Assembly (NCBI RefSeq): GCF_003724155.1 | Contig: NZ_RJJQ01000014.1 | Location: 1-64,000 of the forward strand | Reading direction: 5' to 3' | Length of the DNA stretch: 64,000 nucleotides | Source of the DNA: Flexivirga caeni | GTDB lineage: Bacteria > Actinomycetota > Actinomycetes > Actinomycetales > Dermatophilaceae | Translations under genes and position numbers: made by a program | Notes under the pieces: generated by a model | What the model was told of the DNA's origin: nothing | The model's input: only the letters and a program-made list of their open reading frames with translations | Database searches by the model: none | Shown here: positions 37,594 to 53,104 of the stretch, piece after piece | How the letters are laid out: the number at the start of each line of letters is the position of its first letter | How positions within the stretch are numbered: position 1 is the stretch's first letter

Positions 37594-39150
37594 ATGGGGA
37601 AATGGCAACTGACCGCGGGCGTCGCAGGAAGCGCCGTCGCAGGGCTCGCCGCCCGGGATCTGCTTCAGCGTAAGCACTCACTCCTTCGCAACTATCCCGT
37701 CATCGGGCACCTGCGGTACCTGCTCGAGGGGATCCGCCCGGAACTGCAGCAGTACTTCATCGAACGCAACTGGGACGGCCGGCCGTATGACCGCGACACC
37801 CGCTCGGTGATCTATGAGCGCGCCAAGGGGATCCACGGCGAGCAGCCCTTCGGCACCGAGCGGGATGTGCATGCGGCGGGCTACGAGAACCTCGTGCACT
37901 CGACCGCGCCGCTGGAGGAACCGGACGAACCGCCGCGGGTGATGGTCGGCGGCCCCGACTGCAGCAAGCCGTACAGCATGGCCCTGCTGAACGTCTCTGC
38001 GATGAGCTTCGGAGCCTTGTCGGCCAACGCGATTCGGGCGCTCAACAAGGGAGCGGCGCTCGGCGGCTTCGCCCACGACACCGGCGAGGGCGGGCTATCG
38101 TCGTACCACTTGGAGAACGGCGGCGACCTGGTCTGGGAGATCGGCTCTGGATACTTCAGCACGCGCACCAAGGACGGACAGTTCGATCCGGAGATCTTCC
38201 GTGACAAGTCGGCTCACGACCAGGTCAAGTGCGTCTCGCTGAAGCTGAGCCAGGGTGCCAAACCGGGCATCGGGGGCGTCCTGCCGGCCGCAAAGGTCAC
38301 CCAGGAGATCGCCGAGATCCGCGGGGTTCCCCAGGGGCAGAAGTGCGTCAGCCCCGCCTCGCACAAAGTCTTCCACACCCCCACCGAGCTCATCGAGTTC
38401 ATTGCTCGCATGCGTGAGTTGAGCGGAGGCAAACCGGCCGGTTTCAAGCTCTGCGTAGGGTCGCGCCTGGATGTGCTCGCGATCTGCAAAGCGATGATCG
38501 AGGTCGGGACGACACCAGACTTCATCATCGTCGACGGCGCCGAGGGTGGCACCGGCGCGGCACCACTGGAGTTCGAGGACCACGTCGGTATGCCGCTGAC
38601 GTCCGGCCTGCTCACCGTGCACAACGCGCTGGTCGGTGCCGGGTTGCGCGACACGATCAAGATCGGCGCCAGCGGCAAGGTCGCCGGCGGCGCAGACCTC
38701 GTCAAGCGGCTCATTCAGGGCGCCGACTACACCAACGCCGCCCGCGCGATGATGATGGCCGTCGGATGCATCCAGGCACAGCAGTGCCACACCGACAAGT
38801 GCCCGGTCGGCGTGGCCACCCAGAGCCACGCCCGCGCCCGCGCGATCGACATCGGCGACAAGAGCGAGCGCGTGCGCAGCTACCAGGAAGCGACGGTCAA
38901 GCAGGCCGCCCAGCTGATGGCCAGCCTGGGTGCGCGCGAGCCGCACGAGCTCAGCCCGCACATGCTCCGCTACAACGTCGCTGACAACCAAAGCCGTTCA
39001 TACGCTGAGCTTTTCACCTGGCTGAAGCCCGGCGAACTGCTCGGCGGCGGGCCCCACGACTGGGCCGCGGACTGGGCAGCAGCCAGTCCCGACGCCTTCA
39101 CACCACAACTGAGCCGTCACCGCACCGCCAGCCCCGGAGGAGCCGCATGA
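37594..39150 (+). CDS. Glutamate-synthase-domain FMN protein
   Basis: 518 residues with the FMN-binding central domain of glutamate synthase but without the glutaminase and C-terminal domains. An N-terminal hydrophobic stretch (residues 7-23) may anchor it. Motifs: MSFGALSANAIRALNKGAA, TGEGGLSSYHLENGGDLVWE, KPGIGGVLPAAKVT, FIIVDGAEGGTGAAPLEFED, GASGKVAGGADLVKR, and the Cys cluster CIQAQQCHTDKCPVG, where the 3Fe-4S centre of GltB sits. Stand-alone members are common but their substrate is largely unknown. GAGGAG precedes the ATG. Its stop overlaps the next start as ATGA. Confidence 0.8.
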   Translation: MGKWQLTAGVAGSAVAGLAARDLLQRKHSLLRNYPVIGHLRYLLEGIRPELQQYFIERNWDGRPYDRDTRSVIYERAKGIHGEQPFGTERDVHAAGYENLVHSTAPLEEPDEPPRVMVGGPDCSKPYSMALLNVSAMSFGALSANAIRALNKGAALGGFAHDTGEGGLSSYHLENGGDLVWEIGSGYFSTRTKDGQFDPEIFRDKSAHDQVKCVSLKLSQGAKPGIGGVLPAAKVTQEIAEIRGVPQGQKCVSPASHKVFHTPTELIEFIARMRELSGGKPAGFKLCVGSRLDVLAICKAMIEVGTTPDFIIVDGAEGGTGAAPLEFEDHVGMPLTSGLLTVHNALVGAGLRDTIKIGASGKVAGGADLVKRLIQGADYTNAARAMMMAVGCIQAQQCHTDKCPVGVATQSHARARAIDIGDKSERVRSYQEATVKQAAQLMASLGAREPHELSPHMLRYNVADNQSRSYAELFTWLKPGELLGGGPHDWAADWAAASPDAFTPQLSRHRTASPGGAA

Positions 39151-40868
39151 CCACCGTCGCAGAAATGCTCGTCGACGCCCTCGCCGAACACGGAGTCACC
39201 CAGGTCTGGGGTGTCGTCGGCGACGCCCTCAACCCGATCACCGACGCGATTCGGCGCGACGACCGGGTCCAATGGATCGGCGTCCGCCACGAGGAGGCCG
39301 CGGCCTTCGCTGCCGGCGCCCAGGCACAGCTCACCGGGCGCATCGGTGTGTGTATGGGCACCGTCGGCCCGGGCTCGATCCACCTGCTCAATGGGCTATA
39401 TGACGCCAAGAAGTCGCACGCGCCAGTTCTCGCGATCTGCGGCCAGGTCCCGAGTCCGGAGATGGGGACGGACTTCTTCCAGGAGGTCAACAACGACGTG
39501 TTGTTCGCCGACGTCGCGCAGTTCGCCCAGACCGTCACGGCGGCCAGCCAGATGCCGCAACTGCTTGAACGGGCTGTGAACGCTGCGTATTCGGGACAGG
39601 GTGTCGCCGTGTTGACGATGCCCGGTGACATCGGCGACGAGGAGATTGCCAAGAATGCGCTCAACCCGAAGTTTGCACCTCCATCAGCGGAAGCTGCCGC
39701 TCCTGCCGACCAATTAGCCACTGCCGCAACAGTTCTGAATGACGCTTCTGCGGTGACGCTACTCGTCGGCCAGGGTGCGCGTGAAGCGCGAGCTGAGATC
39801 CTGCAGCTGGCGCAGACGCTGCAGGCACCGATGGTGCTGACGCTGAAGGGCAAGGAGGCTCTCGAACAGGACAACCCGTTCCAGATCGGCCAGTCCGGAC
39901 TCATTGGCAATCCGTCGACGAAGAAGGCCTTCGACGACTGCGAGGTGCTGTTCCTGATCGGCACCGACTTCCCCTACCGCGACTGGTATCCGGAGGGGAA
40001 AACGGTCATCCAGCTGGACTTCCGCGCCGAGCACATCGGCCGGCGCACCCAGGTGAACCATGCCGTCGTCGGCCACGCCAGGCCAACGCTGCAGGCGCTA
40101 CTGCCGCACCTGACCGCCCGCACCGACGACGAGCACGTGCGCGAAGCGACCAAGGCCTACCGCGACTGGCACGAACGTCAGCAAAAACTCACGAATCCCG
40201 GCCACGACGCGACCTTCCTCGGCCGGTTGCGAGGCAAGGCCGACAACCCGGACGACCGCATCCGACCCGAAGCGGTGGCGGCCGCCCTGGACCGCCACGC
40301 TGCCGACGACGCGATCTTCACCTCCGACACCGGTATGTCGACGGTCTGGATCTCGCGTTTCGTCGAATTCCGGGGCACCAGAAGGCTGCTCGGCTCATAC
40401 AACCTGGGCTCGATGGCCAACGCGATGCCGCAGGCGCTCGGCGCGCAGGCGCTCGACCGCGATCGTCAGGTGATCGCCAACTGCGGCGACGGAGGTCTGA
40501 TGATGCTGCTGGGCGATCTGCGCACGGCCGTGAGCTACCGGCTGCCGGTGACCTTCGTGGTTTACGACAACGGCCGGCTGGGCATGGTCAAACTCGAACA
40601 GGAGCAGGGCGGCCTGCCGGAGTTCGGCACGACGCTGGACAACCCGGACTTGGCTGCCGTCGCGGCCGCGATGGGCCTGCAGTCGCTCCGGGTGACCTCT
40701 ACAGACGCGCTTGACGAGGCGGTGCGGACAGCGCTCGCGTCGGAGGAGCCATTCCTGCTCGACGTCGTGACCAACCCCGACGAGATCGCGTTGCCGCCGA
40801 AGGCAAGCGTGCATCAGGCGTGGGGCTTCGCCATCGCGAAGACCAAGGAGACCCTCGAAAGCGCCTGA
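39147..40868 (+). CDS. Pyruvate oxidase/dehydrogenase (quinone)-type TPP enzyme
   Basis: 573 residues with the three-domain layout of TPP enzymes. The cofactor-activating Glu is in VRHEEAAAFAAGA, the FAD/central domain spans roughly 190-330, and the TPP-Mg motif is NCGDGGLMMLLGDLRTAVSY followed by VVYDNGRLGM. It matches PoxB-like pyruvate:quinone oxidoreductases, which turn pyruvate into acetate and CO2; sulfoacetaldehyde acetyltransferase and acetolactate synthase are relatives but fit less well. It is coupled to the glutamate-synthase-domain gene by a 4-nt overlap. Confidence 0.8.
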   Translation: MTTVAEMLVDALAEHGVTQVWGVVGDALNPITDAIRRDDRVQWIGVRHEEAAAFAAGAQAQLTGRIGVCMGTVGPGSIHLLNGLYDAKKSHAPVLAICGQVPSPEMGTDFFQEVNNDVLFADVAQFAQTVTAASQMPQLLERAVNAAYSGQGVAVLTMPGDIGDEEIAKNALNPKFAPPSAEAAAPADQLATAATVLNDASAVTLLVGQGAREARAEILQLAQTLQAPMVLTLKGKEALEQDNPFQIGQSGLIGNPSTKKAFDDCEVLFLIGTDFPYRDWYPEGKTVIQLDFRAEHIGRRTQVNHAVVGHARPTLQALLPHLTARTDDEHVREATKAYRDWHERQQKLTNPGHDATFLGRLRGKADNPDDRIRPEAVAAALDRHAADDAIFTSDTGMSTVWISRFVEFRGTRRLLGSYNLGSMANAMPQALGAQALDRDRQVIANCGDGGLMMLLGDLRTAVSYRLPVTFVVYDNGRLGMVKLEQEQGGLPEFGTTLDNPDLAAVAAAMGLQSLRVTSTDALDEAVRTALASEEPFLLDVVTNPDEIALPPKASVHQAWGFAIAKTKETLESA

Positions 40869-40900
40869 GCGGCCGATGGGGTGTTCCACCCATCCGCCCT

Positions 40901-43492
40901 TCAGGCGTTGACGACCAGACCGAGCTCGGCAGGTCCGGCCAGACCCGGATGGCGCGGCAGCACGCGCACGCTGAACCCGAAGGCCCCTGACCGCCCGAGG
41001 GTCAGTGCTCCTTCGAACTTCGTGCGGCCGTCGCCCAGGTCCTCGACCGGGTAGAGCTCGGCGGTCTCGACGTCGAGCAGCTCGTCGGACTCGCTGGCCC
41101 GGCCGTGCACGACCTGCACGAGCACCTGTTCGGCACGCAGGCCGCCGAGGGCGACATACGCGCGCACCATCAGCCGTTCGCCGATCGACGGGGCGTCGCT
41201 GACCCCGTCGGCCTCGACGTGCTCGATTCGCAGCTGCGGGAACGCCGCCTCCGCCGCGCCGACGTATGCCGCGAGGTCCTTGGCGACCGCGAAGTCGTCG
41301 GCGGCGGCAGCATGCCCGGCGACCGCGGCCGGCGTGTAGAGCCTGGTCGTGTAGTCGCGAACCATGCGGGTTGCCAGCACCTTCGGGCCGAGCACGCCGA
41401 GCGTGTGCTCGACCATCTCCACCCAGCGCTGGGGCACGCCGTCGGCGTCCACGTCGTAGAAGCGCGCCGCCACCTGCGACTCGATCAGGTCGTAGAGCGC
41501 CGCCGCCTCCAGCTCGTCACGCCGGTCCGGGTCCATCGTCTGCGACTCGGTGTCCCGTGACGGGTCCGCCGACGGGATGGCCCATCCGTTGCTGCCATCG
41601 AACCACTCGTCCCACCAGCCGTCGAGGATCGAGAGGTTCAGCGCACCGTTGAGCGCCGCCTTCATCCCGGAGGTCCCGGACGCCTCGTAGGGGCGCAGCG
41701 GGTTGTTCAGCCAGACGTCGACGCCGGGCATCAGCGTCTGTGCCATCTGCATGTCGTAGTTCGGCAGGAAGACGATCCGGGCTCGCAGCCGCGGGTCGTC
41801 GGTGAACTGCACCATCTCCTGGATGAGCTTCTTGCCGGTCTCGTCCGCCGGGTGCGACTTGCCGGCGATCACCAGCTGCACCGGACGCTGCGGGTCGAGC
41901 AGCAGCTTCGCCAGGCGTTCTGGATCACGCAGCATCAGGGTCAGCCGCTTGTAGGTGGGCACCCGGCGGGCGAAGCCGATGGTGAGCACGTCGGGGTCGA
42001 GCAGGTCGCCGACCCAGCCGAGCTCGGCCTCGCTGGCGCCGCGTGTCTTCGCCGAGGCGCGCACGCGGTCGCGTACGTCGGCGACGAGTTGGGCCCGTAG
42101 CTCGCGCTTGAGGGCCCACAACTCCTGCCGCGGCACGCGGCCGACCCGGTCCCAGCCGATCGCCTCGCGCACATCGGTCTGGCCGAGGTACTTCCGGCCC
42201 AGCTCGATGACCCGCCAATCCATCCAGGTCGGAGCGTGAACACCGTTGGTAATGCTGGTGATCGGGACTTCGTCGGCGGTGAACCCGGGCCACAGCCCAC
42301 CGAACATCGAGCGGCTGACCGCGCCGTGCAGCTGGGACACGCCGTTGCTGCGCTGCGCCATCCGCAGACCCATGACGGCCATGTTGAAGATGCCCGGCTG
42401 GCCACCCTCGTAATCCTCGGCACCGATCGGCAGCACCTTCTCGACCGGCACCCCGGCGAGTTCGGCGGTGCCGCTGAAGTGCGCGCGCACCGCGTCCGCC
42501 TCGAAGCGGTCGATGCCGGCCGGGACGGGTGTGTGCGTGGTGAAGACATTGCTCGCCCGCACGACACGGCGGGCCTGCTCGAAGTCCAGCCCCTGCCCGG
42601 TGACCAGCTCGCTGATGCGCTCCAGGGACAGGAATCCCGCGTGTCCCTCGTTGCAGTGATAAACCTCCGGCTCGGCGGCACCGGTCAGCCGGCTCCACGC
42701 GCGCAATGCGCGCACGCCCCCGATGCCGAGCAGCATCTCCTGCTGCAGGCGCTGATCCCCGCCGCCGCCGTAGAGCCGGGAGGTCAGGTCGCGGATGCCG
42801 TCATTGGCCTCGACGTCAGAATCGAGCAGCAGCAACGGGACCCGCCCGACCTGGGCGCGCCATACCCGCGCGTGCAGGGTGCGCCCCTCGGGCAGCGCGA
42901 GCGCGATGTCGACCGGGGTGCCGTCGGCCTCACGCAACAGCGTGAGCGGCAGGCCGTCGGGGTCCAGCAACGGGTAGCTCTCCAGCTGCCAGCCGTCCGC
43001 GGACAGCTGCTGGGTGAAGTACCCCTCCTTGTAGAAGAGGCCGACGCCGACGATGGGCACGCCGAGGTCGCTGGCCGACTTCAGGTGATCACCGGCGAGG
43101 ATGCCCAGGCCGCCGGAGTATTGCGGCAGCACGTGGGTGATGCCGAACTCGGCGCTGAAGTAGGCGATCGCCTTGGGTGCGGGTTCGTGCTCGCCGAACT
43201 CGTCATACCAGGCCGGCGCCGTGAGGTATGTCGACAGGCCCTCCGCAGCGGAGCGCACCCGCGCGACGAATGCCTCGTCCGAGGCGAGGGCGGTCAGCCG
43301 CTGCGGCGACAACCCGGCCAGCAGCGCGACCGGGTCCCCATGCACGGCATCCCACACCGACGGGTCCATGTCTCGGAACACCTCACGGGTGCGGCGGTGC
43401 CAGGACCAGCGCAGGTTGGTCGCGAGGTCCGACAACGGAGCGAGCTGCTCCGGCAGGGCGGTGCGAACATTGAAACGACGTATGGCTCTCAC
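40901..43492 (-). CDS. glgP: Alpha-glucan (glycogen) phosphorylase
   Basis: 863 residues of the actinobacterial GlgP group with an N-terminal DUF3417 region (MRAIRRFNVRTALPEQLAPL). PLP-site motifs are clear: NNPLRPYEASGTSGMKAALN with the lysine, and LPNYDMQMAQTLMPGVDVWL. YFSAEFGITHVLPQYSGGLG and YHCNEGHAGF bind substrate. It releases glucose-1-phosphate from linear glucan ends. GTG 43492 is supported by the domain start; there is CTCCTCC, not a ribosome site, upstream, and TACGAT eight bases before, so the mRNA is probably leaderless. It diverges from glgE. Confidence 0.93.
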   Translation of the reverse strand: MRAIRRFNVRTALPEQLAPLSDLATNLRWSWHRRTREVFRDMDPSVWDAVHGDPVALLAGLSPQRLTALASDEAFVARVRSAAEGLSTYLTAPAWYDEFGEHEPAPKAIAYFSAEFGITHVLPQYSGGLGILAGDHLKSASDLGVPIVGVGLFYKEGYFTQQLSADGWQLESYPLLDPDGLPLTLLREADGTPVDIALALPEGRTLHARVWRAQVGRVPLLLLDSDVEANDGIRDLTSRLYGGGGDQRLQQEMLLGIGGVRALRAWSRLTGAAEPEVYHCNEGHAGFLSLERISELVTGQGLDFEQARRVVRASNVFTTHTPVPAGIDRFEADAVRAHFSGTAELAGVPVEKVLPIGAEDYEGGQPGIFNMAVMGLRMAQRSNGVSQLHGAVSRSMFGGLWPGFTADEVPITSITNGVHAPTWMDWRVIELGRKYLGQTDVREAIGWDRVGRVPRQELWALKRELRAQLVADVRDRVRASAKTRGASEAELGWVGDLLDPDVLTIGFARRVPTYKRLTLMLRDPERLAKLLLDPQRPVQLVIAGKSHPADETGKKLIQEMVQFTDDPRLRARIVFLPNYDMQMAQTLMPGVDVWLNNPLRPYEASGTSGMKAALNGALNLSILDGWWDEWFDGSNGWAIPSADPSRDTESQTMDPDRRDELEAAALYDLIESQVAARFYDVDADGVPQRWVEMVEHTLGVLGPKVLATRMVRDYTTRLYTPAAVAGHAAAADDFAVAKDLAAYVGAAEAAFPQLRIEHVEADGVSDAPSIGERLMVRAYVALGGLRAEQVLVQVVHGRASESDELLDVETAELYPVEDLGDGRTKFEGALTLGRSGAFGFSVRVLPRHPGLAGPAELGLVVNA

Positions 43493-43500
43493 GGGAGGAG

Positions 43501-43506
43501 ATCGTA
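43501..43506 (-). promoter_or_regulatory. -10 element of glgP (leaderless)
   Basis: TACGAT on the minus strand, 8 nt before GTG 43492, in the 123-bp gap shared with the glgE promoter. Confidence 0.5.
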
Positions 43507-43602
43507 GGCGCGCGCGGCCCTGACACGAATTCGGCGTCCATCCCGCGTCGCCCGCCGGCCGGTTGCTCACGCGACGGGTGTCCCCCGGAGCCCCTCATCT
43601 TG

Positions 43603-43608
43603 TAGCGT
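43603..43608 (+). promoter_or_regulatory. -10 element of glgE (leaderless)
   Basis: TAGCGT ends exactly 7 nt before GTG 43616; there is no Shine-Dalgarno site. Confidence 0.6.
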
Positions 43609-43615
43609 CGCCCAG

Positions 43616-45667
43616 GTGACTGAAAAGCTGTCGGCCGCCGTGGCGCGCCCGACCTCCCAGGCTGCGGCTGTCGGCTCTGCGGTGCCGTCCCGGCCAGTCG
43701 GCCGGATCCCCGCACTCGACGTCCGGCCCGCCGTCGGCGATGGCGATTTCCCGACCAAATCCGTTACCGGAGAGGCGTTGACGATCACTGCCACCGTCTT
43801 CCGGGAAGGCCACGACGCCGTCAACGCATCGATCGCGATCACCGACCCCGACGGCGCGGTGAGCTATCGCCCGATGACCTGCACCAACCCCGGACTCGAC
43901 ACATGGGTGGGCACGATCAGCGCCGACCGTCCCGGTATGTGGTCCTATCGGGTCGAAGGATGGTCGGACCCCTACGCCACCTGGCTGCACGACGCCGTGA
44001 TCAAGGTCGCAGCGGACGTCGACACCGAGGTCATGCTCGAAGAAGGTGCGCGGCTGCTGGAGCGAGCCGTCCGGGAGGTGCACCACGACGGCCCGGCCCG
44101 GAAGACGCTGCGAGCCGCGATCGCCGGCCTGCGCGACACGGGCAAGGAGCCGGGCACCCGGATCTCCGCCGGGACGTCTGCCGAGGTGCAGCAGGCGATG
44201 ACCACTGCGCCGCTGCGGGACTGGGTGTCCCCCGGCACGTCATACGACTGGTGGGTGGAGCGCGAACGCGCCCTCTACGGTGCGTGGTACGAGATCTTCC
44301 CGCGCAGCGAGGGCGCACACTTCGACGAAGCGTCCGGTCGGTGGACGACCGGCACGCTGCGGACGGCGGCGCAGCGGCTCCCGGCGATCGCTGGAATGGG
44401 CTTCGATGTCGTCTACCTGACGCCGGTGCACCCGATCGGGCTGACCAATCGCAAGGGCCCCAACAACACGCTGACCGCCGGGCCGGAAGATCCCGGCTCG
44501 CCATACGCGATCGGCAGTGCGGACGGCGGGCACGACGCAATCCATCCGGACCTCGGGACGTTCGCCGATTTCGACGCGTTCGTGACCGCCGCTCGCGGCC
44601 AGGGGCTCGAGGTCGCGCTCGACCTGGCCCTGCAGTGCTCCCCCGACCACCCCTGGGTCACCGAGCACCCCGAGTGGTTCACCACCCGCGCCGACGGCTC
44701 CATCGCGTATGCCGAGAACCCCCCGAAGAAATACCAGGACATCTACCCGCTCAACTTCGACAACGACCCGCAGGGGATCTACGCCGAGGTGCGCCGCGTC
44801 GTGCAGGTGTGGATCGACCACGGCGTGACGATCTTCCGGGTCGACAATCCGCACACGAAGCCGGTCGAGTTCTGGCAGTGGCTGATCAGCGATGTGGCGC
44901 GCGATCACCCGGACATCATCTGGCTGGCGGAGGCGTTCACCCGGCCGGCGATGATGGCGGCGCTGGCGAAGGTGGGCTTCCAGCAGAGCTACACCTATTA
45001 CGCGTGGCGCAACGAAGCGCACGAATTGCGCGAATACGTCGAGGAATTGGCGCACGAGTCGGCGTCATACATGCGCCCGAGCTTCTGGCCGACGACACAC
45101 GACATCCTCACGCCATACATGCAGTATGGCGGGCCGATCGCCTGGAAGCTGCGCGCGGCGCTGGCCGCGACACTGTCGCCGACCTACGGCATCTACGCGG
45201 GATACGAACTGGTCGAGCACGTCGCGCGGCCGGGCGCCGAGGAGCAGATCGACAACGAGAAGTACGAATACAAGGACCGGCAGTGGTCGCGCTACGAGCC
45301 GGGCGGTGATCGCGACGGCCAGTCCCTGGCTCCGTTCCTCACGCGGCTCAACGAGATTCGGGGGCAGCACCCCGCACTGCACTGGCTGCGCAACATCACC
45401 TTCCACCACGTCGACGACGAGCAGTTGCTCGCCTTCTCCAAACGAGCCGGCGACGACGTGATCATCGTGGTCGCGAACACCGACCCGCACTCCACCCGCG
45501 AGTCCACGCTGCGGCTGAACATGGGCGCGCTCGGGCTGTCCCAGCACGACGGGTTCGTCGCCCACGACTTGCTCACCGACGCGACCTGGCACTGGGGTGC
45601 CGACAACTACGTCCGGCTCGGTCCGGACACCGAGCCGCTGCACATCGTCCATCTCCGGAGGTTCTGA
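43616..45667 (+). CDS. glgE: Alpha-1,4-glucan:maltose-1-phosphate maltosyltransferase
   Basis: 683 residues, GH13 subfamily 3. An N-terminal beta-sandwich and helical insert (about 1-200) precede the barrel. Catalytic residues lie in IFRVDNPHTKPVEFW (nucleophile Asp) and IIWLAEAFTRPAMM (acid/base Glu). YEIFPRSEG, DVVYLTPVHPIGLTNRKGPN and the C-terminal HIVHLRRF are typical. It extends alpha-glucan two glucose units at a time using maltose-1-phosphate, the product of the maltokinase encoded downstream. About 35 residues at the N-terminus are low complexity. It heads the glgE-treS-maltokinase::glgB operon. Confidence 0.95.
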   Translation: MTEKLSAAVARPTSQAAAVGSAVPSRPVGRIPALDVRPAVGDGDFPTKSVTGEALTITATVFREGHDAVNASIAITDPDGAVSYRPMTCTNPGLDTWVGTISADRPGMWSYRVEGWSDPYATWLHDAVIKVAADVDTEVMLEEGARLLERAVREVHHDGPARKTLRAAIAGLRDTGKEPGTRISAGTSAEVQQAMTTAPLRDWVSPGTSYDWWVERERALYGAWYEIFPRSEGAHFDEASGRWTTGTLRTAAQRLPAIAGMGFDVVYLTPVHPIGLTNRKGPNNTLTAGPEDPGSPYAIGSADGGHDAIHPDLGTFADFDAFVTAARGQGLEVALDLALQCSPDHPWVTEHPEWFTTRADGSIAYAENPPKKYQDIYPLNFDNDPQGIYAEVRRVVQVWIDHGVTIFRVDNPHTKPVEFWQWLISDVARDHPDIIWLAEAFTRPAMMAALAKVGFQQSYTYYAWRNEAHELREYVEELAHESASYMRPSFWPTTHDILTPYMQYGGPIAWKLRAALAATLSPTYGIYAGYELVEHVARPGAEEQIDNEKYEYKDRQWSRYEPGGDRDGQSLAPFLTRLNEIRGQHPALHWLRNITFHHVDDEQLLAFSKRAGDDVIIVVANTDPHSTRESTLRLNMGALGLSQHDGFVAHDLLTDATWHWGADNYVRLGPDTEPLHIVHLRRF

Positions 45668-45673
45668 GTCGCC

Positions 45674-47395
<1,722 letters not shown>

Positions 47396-47398
47396 GTC

Positions 47399-51079
<3,681 letters not shown>

Positions 51080-51104
51080 TGCTGCGGGCGGCCACGCGCG
51101 ACGA

Positions 51105-51139
51105 AGGGCGCCGCCCGGGGAGAACCCGGGCGGCGCCCT
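51105..51139. terminator. Bidirectional hairpin terminator
   Basis: A perfect 15-bp GC-rich stem (AGGGCGCCGCCCGGG at 51105-51119 with 51125-51139) and a 5-nt loop GAGAA, between the convergent ends of glgB and the S53 protease gene. Confidence 0.85.
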
Positions 51140-51157
51140 CGTGCGTGCTGGCGATGC

Positions 51158-53104
51158 CTACTGCGTGATGCCGGCGAGGAACGCCTTGGTCGAGCTCGGC
51201 ACACCGAACCCGGTGAGGTTGTCGTAACCCTTGTCCGAGGTCAGGGTCTGGTCCTGCACGTTCTGCGAGTTGATGCCGACGGTGGTGAGCACACTCGCAC
51301 CGCCCACCGTGGCGTAGACCTCGAAGCCGTGCGTGAACCCGTTGCCCTTCACATCGGTGAGCCCTGCGTGGCCCTTGGAGTAGATCGCCGGGTTGAGGAA
51401 GCCGACCCGCTTTCCGGCGAGCACGACCGTGCCCGCTGTCCACGGCGACGACCAGCTCGTGCCACCGATCTTGCCGAGGCCGAAGTTGCCGGACGTCTCG
51501 TCGTGGTAGCCGATCAGGTAACCCGTGTAGGGGTCACCCGCGCCGGCCAGGTCGGGGTAGGCACGGTGCGGGTCGACGCCGGTGAATCGAGTGGGCACGA
51601 CGCCCTTCTGGTAGTAGGGCTCGGCGTGATAGCTGCTGACGCCGCCGCCCCCGCCATACCGGTAGGCCCACGCGCCCCACGTGTCGTTCCCCATCACGCT
51701 GCGCGAGGTGTTCCACGCCTGCTCCCACAGGACCGACGAGCCCTTGGCGTTGCCGGTCGCCAGCGACGTGCCGCCGACCGCCGTGATCCACGGGTTGGCG
51801 GCCGGATAGTCCGCCGACGGCGGCGTCTTCTTCTGGTTGCCGCCGGTGTTGTCACCGGCGTCCCCGGAGGAGTAGAGGACCGAGATGCCCTGAGCCGCGG
51901 CCTGCATGAACACGGCGCTGTAGGCGTCGTTGGTCGCCGGGTCGTTCTCCTCGCTGCCGCCCCAGGAGTTCGTGATGGCGTCGACGCGGTTGTCGTCGAC
52001 GAGCGCGTGCAACGAGGCCAGCAGCGCGTCGTCGAAGGGGCGGCTGGCAGCCGAGTAGACGATGCCCGCGTCGGGCGCGGCACCGTGAATGGACTGCACG
52101 TCCAGTGCCTGCTCGCCGTTGACACCGCCGGATGCCTCGTCGTCGCAGTAGTGGGAGTCGAAACCACCCGACGGCAGCAGGATCTGCAACTGCCCGGCCT
52201 TCAGCTTCTTGAAGCCGAGATCCTTTGCCCAGGTGTTGGTGTCGGCGGTGATGCGCGGGTCGTTGCACCAGAGGGTGATGCCGACCTTCATTCCTTTGCC
52301 GGTGTTCGCGACCTTGTCGATGCCGCGGGCGGCACGCATCTGCTGCGGGGAGTAACCGCACATCGACCCAGCCTGGATGCCCTTGAGCGGCGCAGCGGCC
52401 TTGCCGATGTAGGGCAGCTTGTACTGCCCGTAATAGGACGAGCACGCCGTGCTCGTCCCTGATCGCGCGTTCGGCTGCGCGCCCAGCGCGGTCAGAGACT
52501 TAGCGTCCTTGTGCGCGGTGACCGTCTGCTCGTCGCTCCGCACGTTGGTCGTGTGCAGCTCGTGCGACTGGTCCAGACCGACCACTCCCGCGATGACCCC
52601 CATGCTGGCAGGGACGGTCGCCGCCTTCGCCGGTGCGGTGAAGGTGCGCCCGCCCGAACTGTAGGAGCTGATCGTCGTGCCGAACGCCTTGTTCACCGCG
52701 GCGACCGTGCCGGTCACCCGGACATAGCTGCGGCTGGAAGCGACCTTGCCGGGCTTGAGTCCTTGTGCGCGCAGCCACTTCAGTGCCGTGTCGACGTCGG
52801 CCTGCGAGGCGGCATACCGCTTGGTGAACTGCGCGGGCGTGAGGTACTTGCCATGCTGTGCGCTCTTCGGGTCGGACACGGACTTGACGAACGCCTCCGC
52901 GCCGGCGGCATCGCGCAGCCTGAACGTGACGATGAAGCTGGTCTGCTTGGCGCCCGAGGCGACACCGAGGGAATGCCCCGGGGATTGGGCCGCGTGAGCG
53001 ACGACCTTCCGGTCGGAGTTGCTGTTGCCTGCGGCGAGCGCGGGGCTGCCGATTGCCCCTGCGGCGAGCGTGACGGCGCCGAGCAGGGCCAGGTGTGTGC
53101 GCAT
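51158..53104 (-). CDS. Secreted S53 family (sedolisin/kumamolisin-type) serine-carboxyl protease
   Basis: 648 residues. A signal peptide (MRTHLALLGAVTLAAGAIGS, cleavage near PALAA) is followed by an activation prodomain with FVKSVSDPKSAQHGKYLTPA and a catalytic domain. The Glu and Asp of the triad lie in GGVNGEQALDVQSI, the oxyanion Asp in LYSSGDAGDN, and the nucleophile Ser in IGGTSWSSPWTAG. Family members are exported, self-activate at low pH and contain a C-terminal calcium site, here probably DVKGNGF. The start is ATG 53104 with AGGAAGG. No neighbour suggests a specific substrate. Confidence 0.88.
   Translation of the reverse strand: MRTHLALLGAVTLAAGAIGSPALAAGNSNSDRKVVAHAAQSPGHSLGVASGAKQTSFIVTFRLRDAAGAEAFVKSVSDPKSAQHGKYLTPAQFTKRYAASQADVDTALKWLRAQGLKPGKVASSRSYVRVTGTVAAVNKAFGTTISSYSSGGRTFTAPAKAATVPASMGVIAGVVGLDQSHELHTTNVRSDEQTVTAHKDAKSLTALGAQPNARSGTSTACSSYYGQYKLPYIGKAAAPLKGIQAGSMCGYSPQQMRAARGIDKVANTGKGMKVGITLWCNDPRITADTNTWAKDLGFKKLKAGQLQILLPSGGFDSHYCDDEASGGVNGEQALDVQSIHGAAPDAGIVYSAASRPFDDALLASLHALVDDNRVDAITNSWGGSEENDPATNDAYSAVFMQAAAQGISVLYSSGDAGDNTGGNQKKTPPSADYPAANPWITAVGGTSLATGNAKGSSVLWEQAWNTSRSVMGNDTWGAWAYRYGGGGGVSSYHAEPYYQKGVVPTRFTGVDPHRAYPDLAGAGDPYTGYLIGYHDETSGNFGLGKIGGTSWSSPWTAGTVVLAGKRVGFLNPAIYSKGHAGLTDVKGNGFTHGFEVYATVGGASVLTTVGINSQNVQDQTLTSDKGYDNLTGFGVPSSTKAFLAGITQ

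Noticed and set aside
39147-40868. Acetolactate synthase large subunit
   Set aside because: The sequence pattern and lack of a regulatory-subunit gene next to it fit pyruvate oxidase (PoxB) better.
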